DNA of 64,000 nucleotides from Isochrysis galbana (GCA_018136815.1 CM030938.1:718128-782127); one strand, 5' to 3'. Numbered from the stretch's first letter, positions 8,848 to 19,888 are shown. Notes: generated from the letters alone by a model not told the origin. Numbers and translations are program-made.

Positions 8848-9054
8848 AGGTCAAACTATAACAATAGTTTCCTATAGGTGACAACAATAGCAAGCAAGTA
8901 TAGATACATTATAGCGTATAGCAACATAACAATAACAACGCAATATAGCTTGTGGGGTGGGCGGTGCCCTACGAACGCGAGTCGTGCGATTTTTTTGGCG
9001 CGCCGCGATTTTTTTTTGGTTCCTTAATTACGGGAACGTGTTGCGGATACACCT

Positions 9055-9185
9055 GCACCACGCACCACGACAAATTGCGACAAGTTTGACCGCAAGTTTG
9101 GGTGGTCCGGCACAAGATCCCCGCAAGAACGGCCGACAAGTTTGGGCAAGTCGGGCTGCAAGTATTGACCTGGCCCTATCGCGCT
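9055..9185 (-). repeat. CAAGTTTG-rich transposon end, diverged
   Basis: Three CAAGTTTG-type words followed by GCAAGTATTGACCTGGCCC. This resembles the right end of the hAT element at 2629-3739 (subterminal CCCAAACTTG words, then AAGTATTGCCCTGACCC). No partner end or target duplication was found, so it is a solo or diverged end. 9190-9955 otherwise shows only homopolymer runs and no gene. Confidence 0.55.
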
Positions 9186-9955
9186 AGCCTCTAGCCTCCT
9201 ACGGTCCCGCAGCACTAAGGTTATACTAACACAACAATAAAACTCTGACGATTTCCTCAGGTGCTGCACCTGATCTCAGAACCGCTCACATGCGGCGCAG
9301 CGTTTCCCCCCCACTGGCGAGACGGCATGCGCCCTGGCGGCTTGAATAATAGGAAAACCTCACAGGCATGGGGACGCCGTGCGTGAGCAGAACAATTTTT
9401 TCTCCCTATCCGTGCGTTCCATCTTTCCGCGGGGGGAACACTCTGGGCGCGGATGGCGCGTGGAACCCCTGGGGGTACCCCCTGGGACCGGGGGGTGTTT
9501 ATTCAAGTATACGAGGATCACATTCACGTAAACAGCTGGGCCTCTCTCTCGGTCCTCGCCCCCCCCCCCCCCCCTCCCCCCCCACCCCTTTCTACTAGTA
9601 GATGCGCAACGTGCGCCATCTCCGACGTCGAGGGACCGCCGCTCCCCCCAACGTCAACAGCCACCGCCTCGGCCGCAGGTGAGCTCGCGGCTGCCCGTAC
9701 TGCGATCCGCGCCGACCCAGGTGGGGCAATCTGCCGCGTGCGGAGCGGTGCATCGGTGCCCCCAGGGCATGGAAATTATGTGCCCAAGCCCTCCGCCGGC
9801 TCGCGCGCCCGAGGGATTGGGTGGGGGCCGACAGGTCTGCACCACCCGCGCGCTTCCGCCCGCACAACCTTGAGGGCGGGCGTCACGTCCGACTGGAGCC
9901 GGGCCGGCACGGCGCATGGCTGACCGCATCACCCTCTGCGCCTCAGGCGGGTGGA

Positions 9956-12511
9956 ATGGGGGCCATTGTCTCCTGCTTGCGGGACGGAGAGATGGTGCGC
10001 GTCGTCCCCGTGGAGCATTCCATGCGCCGTGGCGTCGGCACCGCGCTGCGTCCCGCGCCTCCTGGTGTGTACGCTACTGCCCCATGCGAGGCATCCGCGA
10101 GCATCATCAGCAGCAGCCAACGGCCGCATTGCTCGGCCAGTGCCCACCATGAATCAACTCACACACCCGCCAGTGTGTGGGACGCACAAACCGGTGCGTT
10201 CTCCTCCGAGTTGCGATTGGCGCTCACCGAGCTCGACAAACCACTGCTCGAGGTACTCGCGATCGGGCATATCCGGCTCTTGCGGTCCGAGTGGCTGCTG
10301 AAGCAGAAAGATAGCTTCATCCTGCCGCGGCGTCAGGAGCTGGAGGAGCTCGAGAAGCTAGGCCAGTCGCCGCTATTGAGTTGTGAGGAGGCGGTCGCCC
10401 TCATTAAGCGCGGCGATCGCTCCGTGGGCGCCCTGACCTACCGATGGCTCACCGCCAAGCACCCGGTGAGCCCGCCCTCCCCATGCCCAAGCCCTCGGAT
10501 CCTTCCAATCCTCGTTGACGCCAGCCGCTGACTCCGTGAGCACTCGTGTGTGTGGGTGGGGTGTGTCTTTCAGGACCCTAAAGGCGAGCGCGTCAAGGTG
10601 GTACAGAGCGCGCTGGTGGAGAACTCGCACATCGTGGCCATATTCTGGGACTGGGTGTCGCTGCCACAGGAGCCCCGGAGCCCGGAAGAAAGGGAAGCGT
10701 TCAAACACGCCCTCTCCGGGATCAACGAGGTCTACGCCTCGGCGATCAGCACGGTGGTGCTGCAGCTCAAGGAGATCCCGCCGCGGCCCGCGGAGTACAA
10801 TGGCTGGGTGTGCCTCTTCAACCTCGCCAAAGGTAAAGACAAGCTGGCCGTCTGTGCGGCGCTCAAGGACTTTGGCACGATCAAGAGCGTGTCGCTCGAG
10901 CCGCCGGGAGCGCGCGTCTGTTTTGAGTCGCACGAGTCGGCGTGCGCCGCCAAGCGCGCGGGCTCGGTCAACGGGTTGTGCGACGGCATCGATACAGAGT
11001 ACAACGAGACGAGTTACGATGGGCGCAGGGACGAGGCGGGGCGCGACAACGACGAGGGGACCGGCTGGTGCAATTTCGAGGCGGCGGTGAGCGGCGAGCT
11101 GATCTGCCGGCTGATTGCCGCCCCGAGGATCCGCGAGGCGCTGGCCAATCTTCCGTCCAAGATGCTGCTGTTGAGCAGCGCCGGGCCGCCCAAGCCCGTC
11201 GAGATGCCTGACGTGCAGCTCGAGACGCGCGTCGAGGATGTGGTCGCACGCATCAAGAAGGCCAAGTTCATCGGCAAGGCCGACGAGCCATTGGTGATCG
11301 ACAAGTACAAGCAGTACGTCGCGCGGATCGCCGACGCGCTGCAGAGGACGCTTGCCTTTGCGGCCTCCGAGGCAGCGTCCAGCGTCGAGCTTCCGCCGAT
11401 GCCCACGAACCCACGTCACGAAGTCATGCGCCAATGGCACCTCGAGGTCTTGCGGGTGCAGCACGCGTCCATCGCCGACGCCCTCACCGGCCGGCGGCTC
11501 GACACGCGCACTCAGTGTGTGTCGATTGCCATCAAGGGCAAGGACGCCATGGGCGAGATGCTGCCCGTGAGGGACGCGGCCACAATGGGTACGTGGTTGC
11601 CCAAGCAGAAGGTCCTCGCCCTGCTCACTGCACCGCCAGCAGCGGGGAAGACCTGGCTGATGAGCCAGGTGATCATGCACCTCCTCCCCGATGACACGTG
11701 CACACCCATCCTGATCAAGGTGGAGCAGTTGCAGGTGTCACTATCGCAACACGCGGAGCGCTTCGCTGCCGCCACCAACTGGATTGACGCCTACCTCCAG
11801 GTCACATGTGAACCAGCACACTGTGGCATGCTGTGCCAGGAGATGACCAGACGCCGTGCGGTGCTGCTGATTGATGGACTCGACGAGGCGGGTGCTGTGC
11901 GCGGGGAGATCGAGCATCACATCGCCACCGTCCTCGCGCCGCAGGGCCACCCGATCCTCTGCACCTCGCGCCCGGCGGGGCTCGACGAGGCCCTCTTCAA
12001 GGACTTCCATCGGCTCGAGCTTGTGCCGCTCAGCGATGCGCAGCAGGAGGCCTTTCTCACCCAGCGGCTCGGCGAGGAGCGGTGCGCTAAGCTCGCGCCC
12101 TATATGCGCGACAAGGTGCCGCTGGACGCCGAGACGCAGCGCCGAGTGACGGCCAACCCGCTGATGCTTGCCATGGTCGCCTCGATCGCCGAGCTGCGTG
12201 TGGGCATCGAGATGCCGACCACGACCGCTGCGCTCTACGAGACGGCGACGGATGCGATGCTCGGGCGCACAAAGGCCGCCACGGACTCGAAAGAGGTCAA
12301 GCAGGTGCTGCAGGCCGTCTTCTTTGAGGCGCACCGGGCCAAGCAGCGCATCATCACCGAATCTCACCTCCTCGCCGCCGTCAAGCGCACCAAGCAGGAG
12401 GCGGCGGTGACCAAGCTCAGCGAGCTCGTCGCCAAGGACCAGCTGCCGCTCATGCGCCTGCTCGAGCCGCCGCAGATGCAGGCCTTCCACCTGTCCATCC
12501 AGGAGTACTGA
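9956..12511 (+). CDS. NACHT (STAND/NLR-like) NTPase, truncated before WD40 part
   Basis: Two exons, 9956-10465 and 10574-12511, joined in phase by a 108-bp intron (GTGAGC...TTTCAG), 815 residues. The chosen start gives MGAIVSC, a fit to N-myristoylation plus adjacent Cys palmitoylation, which would place the protein at a membrane. N-terminal block: ALTYRWLTAKHPDPKGERV, then FWDWVSLPQEPRSPEEREAF and, later, GWCNFEAAVS; from memory such a block recurs in algal STAND-type proteins. Between its last two parts lies an RRM-like insert (GWVCLFNLAKG...). NACHT core: Walker A APPAAGKTW (about 530), Walker B VLLIDGLDEAG, sensor ILCTSRPAG. Family proteins sense ligands and oligomerise through ATP. The ORF stops right after AFHLSIQEY, where WD40 repeats should follow; the remnant begins 2 bp downstream in another frame. 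Confidence 0.8.
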
Positions 12512-12512
12512 T

Positions 12513-12752
12513 GACGAGACGATCAAAGTCTGGGACGCCGATTTGTTCGACACCATCGAATCGCGTCGCGGCGACGGCATGGTCTTCGGAAGCGATGGTG
12601 AGAGGGTGGAGCACGACAATGCGACGGTGCGCATGATAGAGGGTGGCGGTGCGTTCTACGCGCCAAGCCCGGTGGTATGTGTAGCGATCCACGGGTCGAG
12701 GGTCGTGGCAGGAGCGTCATCGGGGGAGCTATACCACCTCGAGGTGATGTGA
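12513..12752 (+). pseudogene. WD40 tail remnant downstream of NACHT gene
   Basis: Encodes the second half of a WD40 blade ([17 protein letters not shown]) and the C-terminal tail ending [11 protein letters not shown], nearly identical to the left gene at 5768-6007. It starts out of frame directly behind the NACHT stop codon. The simplest reading is that a deletion removed the blades between the NACHT domain and this tail. 12753-13143 is the duplicated intergenic stretch. Confidence 0.8.
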
Positions 12753-13143
12753 GGCGAGGTGAAACGCAATGAGGCAGTGGGAAAGGTGCCGTCGGGGTTG
12801 GCGGGGGCGAAAACGGAGCGGTGGTGGTTGCATGGGACAAGTTTACACACAGAGCGAACGAGCGAGGGACAGACGTGGCGCGGACACATAGTATAGCGCA
12901 GCTGCAAAGCGTATATGCGAGTGGGGTCGCATGGACGTGCGTGCGCTTGTTTCAGTGCGAATCGTTCGACTCGTTCACATATGGGTGGGACGGGTACACC
13001 GCGTCCATGTGTATACAAAATCCAAGTGAACAAGCCATTCTTGTGTTCCACGCATCCATCTCTCACCAGATCGCTCGTGTCACCCTAGAAATGAAAACGC
13101 CAGTTAGAGCGAAGTCCCAGTCACATTCGGTCGATCGAGACCC

Positions 13144-14260
13144 ATGTCCATGGTGAGGAATGCGCGAAAGCTCGAGCGCCGTCTCGCTTTGTTGAGTAAC
13201 GGAGGCGAGCCTAGAGGCACGGGGACGCCATGCACGGATTGCGAGGTCCCACGCACGATCTTCAATACTTCAGTGATATGGAGCGACCAAGCTAAGACTC
13301 GGCTGACCTTCCACTACGCGGTGTGCGACGATTGCCGTTCCGCAAAGCTGTGCAAGCGACTGCGCGACGATCCGGCGGCCAAACTGGTACAAATGGGCGC
13401 CGACGCGTCGGCGCGCACGAAGCGTCCTCGCTACGAAGGTGCTCCGCTTGCGGCGTGCGAGTGCACCGATCTGATCGTCACCCTGCTCATCAAACAGGGG
13501 GGCCAGTGCGCGTCGTGCAGGCACGAGGTGCGCTTGGCGGCGGGCGCGGGCATCTACATGGCGTCGCTCGACAAGGTGGGCGCGCGTTACGACGACGGCA
13601 CAGCGCAAGTTCTCTGCCTCGGCTGCCAGCGCCTCTTCAACGACCTCGGCGTGTGCGACCGCGCGGCACTCACGCGCGCCATCGTGCGCGCCGCGGCGGC
13701 GCCGCGCCCCCGCCCCGTCGAAGCACTTCCCATCGACTTTGAGCGCAGCGTCGCCACGAAAGTGGAGCAGATGCGCCGGCGCGAGGTTTCGACCGACCGG
13801 CCATCGCGCGGCTCCGTTGTCAAATTGAGCGTGGCAGCGGCATGCGGTCGCCTCCGTCGCAGCGGTCTCCATTGCGTGCGCGGCTTGTGGCGATTGAATG
13901 CATCATGTGAAGCACTCTTGACTCTTGCATGTGCATTTCTGATGTATGTTGTTGTCGTGTTTGCAGGTGGTCACAAACGTCCCTCTCAGCGCTACGCCGG
14001 GGGACCTGAACATGTGGTCGTTTGATCGCGTGGTACCGGGGTCCGACTACGCGTCCGGTACGATCCAACCTGTGCTCCATCGGTTCAACGACGCCAAGTA
14101 TGTGTGGGATGACATCGTGGCGCGCGGCTGGCTGGACGGGTTCGTTCGCGCGCATGGTGGTCGACCGCGCGTCGTGGACCTAGAGGCGGTGGCAGGGGCG
14201 GTGACCGAACTGCAGGTGAAGCAGAAATCGGCCGAGTGCGTTGGCATGAAACGCCGGTGA
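13144..14260 (+). CDS. HNH-like zinc-domain protein of unknown role (341 aa)
   Basis: Exon 1 is 13144-13875 and exon 2 is 13967-14260; the 91-bp intron (GTGCGC...TTGCAG) joins them in phase. Four Cys-x2-Cys pairs are visible: CTDC (residue 31), CDDC (about 61), CASC (about 121) and CLGC (about 158). The block from QGGQCASC through MASLDKVGARYDDGTAQVLCLGCQ has the spacing of HNH/endonuclease-VII-like folds: first Cys pair, an SLD stretch where those families have SLDRID, second Cys pair, then FND. The catalytic His is not obvious, so activity is uncertain and a structural zinc role is possible. A truncated inverted copy lies at 4891-5376. It is close to NACHT and LRR genes but unrelated to them by sequence. 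Confidence 0.6.
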
Positions 14261-14497
14261 GACCGCCGACCGGTGTCCCCAGACCATTTAGTCCGAACAC
14301 CAGCGACAAGGGTGGGCTGACACCGCCGTGCTCTCGCTGGAACGCCGCGAAGAAGGTCGGCCTGTCAGGCGGGTCGGTCGCCATCGCTCTGCCTCGGATT
14401 CGGATTCGGATAAGAGCGGGGAGAGAGACGAGGGGAAATCTTCCCCCAATCCCACGATAAAAAATGCGGGCCTCCGGATCAACAAGAGTTTTTTTTA

Positions 14498-15060
14498 ACC
14501 CAGCCTCCCCCACCTCTAAGGCTAGGGTTCGGTGAGGTGGGCAGGTTAGTTAGGGCAAGTTGGCCCTTCTCCGCGCTCTCTCTCCCCTCTCCTGTGGCAC
14601 GCGCAATGGGCAATGGGGCGCCTGCGGCAGGCTTGCACCTGCCCTCTGGCGACCCCTGGACCCCTGGAGGCTCCAGGAGGCCAGCTCAGGGGGCAGAGGA
14701 GGCTGGGACTGGGCGGGCCCTGGCATCCCCTGCCTCTTCCATGCTGGCGCTCCTGAGCCCCAGGGGCCCCCACGCTGCACCTGTCTGCCTGTCGACCAGG
14801 GGGGGAGGGGGGATTGGAGCGATGGGCTGGCCACGAGGGGCCAGGACGAGCGAACCAGGCGTGCCTGTCAGTGGGAGAGTGGGCCAGCAGGGCAGTGGGC
14901 TCCTGGCAAACACTGGCAAGCCATCAAGCATGCTAGAAGCATGGGTGGTTCCCTCCCCACGGCTGGGGAGCAGTGGAGAGAGCAGGGGGTTCATGCCCCG
15001 CCATGCGTGAACCAAGCATAAACTTAGTTGCTCCATCGCAACCAAGTATAAATTTAGTTG
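14498..15060 (-). mobile_element. family A retroposon copy with doubled 5' end
   Basis: On the minus strand it begins CAACTAAATTTATACTTGG at 15060, reads into GCGATGGAG, and then a second start-like sequence CAACTAAGTTTATGCTTGG follows at about 15030. This suggests one copy joined to or inserted at the start of another. The body resembles 6718-7466. It ends in a T-rich/A-rich boundary at about 14490-14498, without the GACTATTAAAAGG end. No target duplication was found. Confidence 0.7.
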
Positions 15061-15430
15061 AGCCGTTCACATTCATGTGCACATGCAAGGTCCGTGCCTA
15101 TCGCCTCGTCGCAACTCGTAAAGGGCTTGTTAGCAAGGCTTCCTGAGATGAGCAAACGTCCACACGCAAGAGCGACCTCCCACTCCCCGTCCTCCATCGC
15201 ATAACAAAAAACGGCAAGCGCAACCAAAAAAACGCTTTACAATATCTGGAACACGCACAAGACCAGGTGCCAAGTATGAAGACAACCGATATTTTGAACA
15301 TGCCAACCGATCCGTCATCAGTAACTACCTTGCTGCGATTGGTCGCCAAAATGAATGCCACACAGTCTACCGTTACAGCTGCAGGAGGACTAGGCGGCAA
15401 GACGCACGGCCTTGACCCGCTCGTGCGCTT
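15061..15430. other. no gene recognised
   Basis: 370 bp between a retroposon and the 3' end of the LRR gene. Ordinary composition and no domain-like ORF. It may contain the LRR gene's 3' UTR. A CGGGCT microsatellite just inside the gene (about 15460-15485) encodes its Pro-Glu run. Confidence 0.6.
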
Positions 15431-18400
15431 CTACTTCTTTATCCCTTCTGTCGGAGGCTGCTCGGGCTCGGGCTCGGGCTCAGGTTCCGGTCCAAACGGC
15501 TCCGTGTCGTGCCATGTCTGCAGCGGTCCCGAGGGCACGAACGTGGGGGAGATCTTCACTTGTAGCGCGTTGAGCTTCCATTTGAGCCTAGTCTCGGACA
15601 CCTTATTGTTGGCCGCCCGTACACGTGCCTTGGCCTCAGCGACGGGACCGTCGTTTGACTCCTCGTCGACAGCGTTGTCGGCGCCCGCTTCGATGCGCGC
15701 CTCGGCGAGCGCAGCGAGCGCCTCTGCATGTGCTAAGCGCGCGCGCGTTGCAGCCTCGGTTTGGACGGCACTCTGCGTCGCGCTGAGCGCGCACCGGAGC
15801 ACGCCCCGCCGAGAAGGGCCTCTCGACCATCACTTCGTACCTCGTAGTAGTGCCTGAGGCGCCTTCTCCTTGAGGCTCGGCCGGCTCCTCTCGGCAGAGC
15901 GCTGAGGCAGAGCCCTTGCTCAGCCAGCGCAAGCACTAAAGCCACTCCTGCCACGGCTGTGTCTTGGTCTCGTCAATGTAAAAGCCCCAGTCGTCAAACT
16001 TGCACCTACCGGAGGTGAGCACGGCGCCACCGTTGGGCAACTTCTCAAGCGTAGGCGTCTTGTGTGCCCTGTCGTGCGGCGCGTCGGGACCCTCGACGCG
16101 CAGCATGCCCTGCAACTCGAGACGGTATGTCTTCATACTTGTGCATGTTCAACTCGGGCGGGATCTCAACGTGCAGCGGCTCGTGGCCATCCGGCGGCAT
16201 CCCCTCGAGCGCAAGCATGGCACTGATGGCGGCGGCGGCAGCGTCCGCCATCGTGGCGGCCGCGGAGCTGTTCGCCAGGGCATCCGCCTCAAGCGTCTCA
16301 ATAGCCGAGATGAAGGTGGCGAGGCTGCCCATCGCAGAGGCGCACAAGGTGTCGGCGTCGGCGGGCGGGAGCGGCTTAGGCCGGGGCGGCTGGTAGTAGC
16401 GCTGGCGCTCTCGCAACAGTGCCGCCGCCGCCACCTCGAGGAGGCTGGCGGGCGGCGTATGGGCTGGTGGGTCGGCCTGCGCGTTGGCCGGTGCACGCAG
16501 CCCGTGAGGTTGCGCCATGGCGCGCACGAGCTGCACGAAGGGCGTGTCGGGCCATTCGGCGGGCGGACCCGCGCTACAGAAGAAGTCGGCGACCCACTGC
16601 AAGAAGCCCCCAAACGGCAAGCGCGCATCGGCCCTCCTAGTGCTCAGCCGGGCAAGTGTCAGTGGCGGCAGAAGACGCGCGGTGAGCTCGAGCAACGGCG
16701 CCGAGTCGGGCGTCGCGCCTGGGAGGCTGCGGAAGGCGAGAGCGGCAGCGTTGGCCATCTCGGGCGGGATATGGGCGATAATGCCGTCCCACAGCATGCC
16801 TGCGGCCCACCGATTGCAGCAGAGTGCAAGCTGGATGGAACCGACGGTGGCGGCGCCCGCAGAAGGGGCGCAGGCGCTCTGACGGCCTAGCGGCGCCTCG
16901 ACGGGCGTCGCCGGCGCGTCGAGCAGATCGCACAGCACGATACTGCCGCCTTGCTCGATGGCGGCGGCAACAGCAGCGTTGGCACCGTCGGTTGCGCACC
17001 CGGCGAGCATCAGGGAGCGCAGCCGCGAGGCGCGGGGCACGCTGCGTGCGAGCGCGGTGACACCTTCATCGGTTAGAACGTTGTCTGAGAGGTCAAGCAG
17101 CTCGAGCGCGCTGCGAAAGGCGGAGCCGAGCCCATCGCCAAGCAGCGCCCCGAGGAGTGGCGCAGGCTCGTCGGGCATGGCCCCGGCGCCCTTACTGGCG
17201 CGCTCACTGGTAGCACACGCGTAGCCGTGAGGGCCGGGTCCTCTTGAAAGGCAGCGAGCGCCGAATGCTCAGCGGGGCCGATGCCGCCGAGCGGGTTGTC
17301 GCTCAGGTCTAGGCTTGTGAGGGTCTGATGGTAACAGAGCGGCACAACAATGGCCGCGAGGCCGTCGTGGTCGACTCCACAGCCGACAGCCTTCAAACAT
17401 GTGAGGGACGACTTGGGCGAGAGGAGCGCTGCAAGCGCCTCCGCGGCTAGTGCACCTGCAGCGTTGCCACTGACGTCGAGAGCGGTCAGGGCGGGGTGTG
17501 CGGCGAGCGGCGCCACAAGCGCAGCGAGGCATGGATCGGGCAGGCGCATCTGTGCGACACAGAGCGTGCGTAGTGCCCAGTGACTTTGCACGGCGGCGCC
17601 GAGCGCGCCAGCCACCCGCACGGCGTGCACGGCGGCCGCCGAGTCGGGATCGTCATCGGCGCGGCTCGAGGCGATTGGATGACCCGCGAGGTCGACGAGA
17701 GTCAGGGATCGGTTGGCGCGTAGCATGCGCGCCAGCGCGAGTCCCCACGAGGCGCGCGCACGCCGGCCCATGCTTGCTGCGCCTGGGTCGCCCGCAAGCC
17801 GACGCCACTCAAGCTCATTGAGGCTGCGCGAGCGGCCGACAGCATCGGCAAGCGCACCGAGCGCCTCGGCGGGCGCCTCGAAGAGCGGGTTATCCGACAA
17901 GTTGAGCTGCTCAAGCCCGCCGCTCGCCGCGACAAGCTCGGCGAGCGCGAGGCCAGCGGCCGCACCAAAGCCGTTGGCGCTCACGTCGAGCTCGAGGAGC
18001 GCGCCGCCGCGCGGCGCCGAGCGTAGCGAGCCAAAAAGGAGAAGCGCGCCCGCATCGCCGAGCGCGCAGCGCGCGGCACGCAGCCGTGCGAGCGTGCCGC
18101 CAGAGGCGAGCGGGTCCATTGCGAGCGCGAGCGCTGCGGCAGCGTCGGCCGCCGCGCCGGAGAGCGGTGCGGGCACCAGTTGCGCCAGCTTCGCACCATA
18201 CTCTGCGGCCGCCGCGCCGGAGAGCGGTGCGGGCACCAGTTGCGCCAGCTTCGCACCATACTCTGCGGCCGCGAGCGCTGTCGCAGCGGGCGGCGGCTCG
18301 AGCGCTCCGGCGGCGGCGGTGCCCGACATGTCGAGGGAGCGGAGGCCGGCGCGCGCGAGCGCCTCGAAGAGGAGCGCCGCCTCGGCACTCCGCACGCGCT

Positions 18401-19349
18401 GGCCGCGCACGTAGAGCGTTTCGATGCCGGGCGTGGCCTCACATGCGGCCGCAAGCCCCACCCACGCGGCGCCAATCTTGCAGGCCGCCGAGACGGGCAG
18501 CTGGCCGACGCCCAACGCGGACACGGCTGTGAGGCCGCGCAGCCCCGCGGCCAGCGCCTCCGATGCAAGCAGCGCCGCTGGGAGGTCGAGGAGAGCCAAC
18601 GGCGCCTCGGCATCGGCGCACGTGGCGGCGAGCTCGGCCATCGCCTGCCGCGCGACAGTCTCGGAGCACGCGCTAAAGCGAGCAAGTGAGAGCGCGTCGT
18701 CGCCCGCGCGCACGATGCGGGCATGCGCGGCGGAGAGATCGGTGTTGGCCACGAAGGCAGCGCGCAGCTCGCCGCCTAGTCCGTTGGGCAGCCCGAGCGA
18801 CTCCCACTCGGCAGCGGCGAGCCACTCGGCGAGCACACCGAGTGGCACGCGCTGCGTGCCCGCCACCTTGGTCGGCGGCAGCGCGTACGACGGCTGCGTG
18901 CCCGCGATGGGCGGGATTTGGTGGTGTGCGCGGTGGCGCGTCGCGTCGAGCTCCGCACGCAGCGCGAGCAACTCCTCCGCCGTGGGCGCTGGTTCGACCG
19001 CCAGCACCTCGATGGCATCGCCCACGCGCCGAAGGAGCGGCAGCCTCGTACCTGCTGACACGACAGCGCCCGCCTCGAGCGCGGCCGCGACGGCGAGCGC
19101 CTCAGAGGGTGAGAGCGTGGCTGTGGCGAGCCCCTCAGGAACCGGCTCCGGCGGCGGGGCTGCCCGCGTTGGCTCACGGACCGCGTCTCTCTCAGCGGCA
19201 CGGCGGGCGGCCGCGAGCGCCTCTGTCTCAGCGTGCGCCGAGCGGCGGTGGTTGGCTCTACGAAGGAGCGCCCCGAGCTGAAAGAGCGCTGCGGCCGCGT
19301 CTTTCTGCGGTGCTCCAGCGGATGCGTCTAGGTCATCTGCCTCAGAGAG
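15431..19349 (-). CDS. leucine-rich-repeat protein (ribonuclease-inhibitor type), multi-exon
   Basis: Main exon 19349 to about 17196, preceded by a TTCAG acceptor at 19350. It is Ala-rich, with LRR units such as LDVSANGFGAAAGLALAELV, LNLSDNPLF, LDVSGNAAG and LTSLDLSDNPLGG. The LRR region continues in another frame (LLDLSDNVLTDEGVTALA) near 17100, reachable through an intron with donor GTAAG at 17195 and an acceptor near 17101. Then follow an Ala-rich helical region to about 16145, a short segment after a one-base frame change (to 15936) and a coiled-coil-like final segment (15431-15802) ending EPEPEPEPEQ. LRRs of this type are protein-interaction scaffolds, often in NLR-like proteins. The frame changes mean either short introns or a decaying gene; exon borders downstream of 17195 are tentative. 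Confidence 0.6.
18147..18266 (-). repeat. exact 60-bp tandem duplication inside the LRR gene
   Basis: Two adjacent identical 60-bp copies encode AEYGAKLAQLVPAPLSGAAA twice. The frame is kept. Identity implies a very recent event or an assembly duplicate. Confidence 0.9.
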
Positions 19350-19352
19350 CTG

Positions 19353-19860
19353 AAGGAGAGCGGTGTGGAGAGAAGGGAGGAGAGAGGAGAGGAGCTATGC
19401 GGAGCGGCGGTCGGGAGCGGTCAGAGGGGACAGTGGAGATGCGGTGACAGCGATCTGGGGGAGGGGGGGGGGGGGGGGGGGGGGGGGACCGTGGAGGTGC
19501 GGGGGAAGCCATCCGGGGGAAGGTGGGAGGCGGAGGAGGGGAAGGTGGGAGGGGAGGAGGGGAAAAGGAGCGGTTGCTGCGGCTGGAGGTGGAAGAGGGG
19601 TGGTGCAGGAGAGGGAGAGGGGGAGGGAGGAAGGGAGGGAGGGAGAGGCAGGACACTGGGGAGGAGAGAGGGAAGAGTACGAGTAGAGAGAAACGGGGAG
19701 AACGGGGGGTGGGGAGGGGAGGGGAGGGGGGAGAGAGAGGGAAAGGAGAGAGAGAGAGAGGGACGGAGCAGCAGCGGTCGCGCGGGTGGAAACGGACAGA
19801 GCAAATACCGCCCGGGGGGGGGCGGGGGGGGGGGGAGGGGGGGGGGGGAGAAGCGGCCGT
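19353..19860. repeat. purine-rich (plus) / pyrimidine-rich (minus) tract
   Basis: About 500 bp of GGGAGGAG-type sequence with G runs at 19466-19487 and 19816-19846. It lies directly upstream of the LRR gene's main exon on the minus strand, so it is an intron or promoter with an extreme polypyrimidine tract. ORFs here on either strand are compositional. Confidence 0.8.
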
Positions 19861-19888
19861 GAGGACACGACCGACCCTAGATCCCTAG

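Larger units (their letters stand above)
7732..8872 (-). mobile_element. retroposon with exact 17-bp target duplication
   Basis: Flanked by TATAGGTGACAACAATA at 7715-7731 and 8873-8889, identical. On the minus strand the element begins just upstream of an ATGGAGCG start and ends in an A-rich tail (rendered as a T-rich run at 7732-7758), as expected for target-primed reverse transcription. The beginning of its ORF (MERAATAP) resembles the start of the long element's ORF at 38606 (MERAAATP), so it belongs to a related subfamily with a different 5' leader and tail. Confidence 0.85.

Noticed and set aside
10373-11680. 435-codon minus-strand ORF opposite the NACHT gene
   Set aside because: A shadow of GC-rich coding sequence. 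The plus strand has Walker A, Walker B and in-phase introns.
16000-16890. 296-codon plus-strand ORF opposite the LRR gene
   Set aside because: The minus strand carries recognisable LRR and helical protein. This frame has no domain-like pattern.
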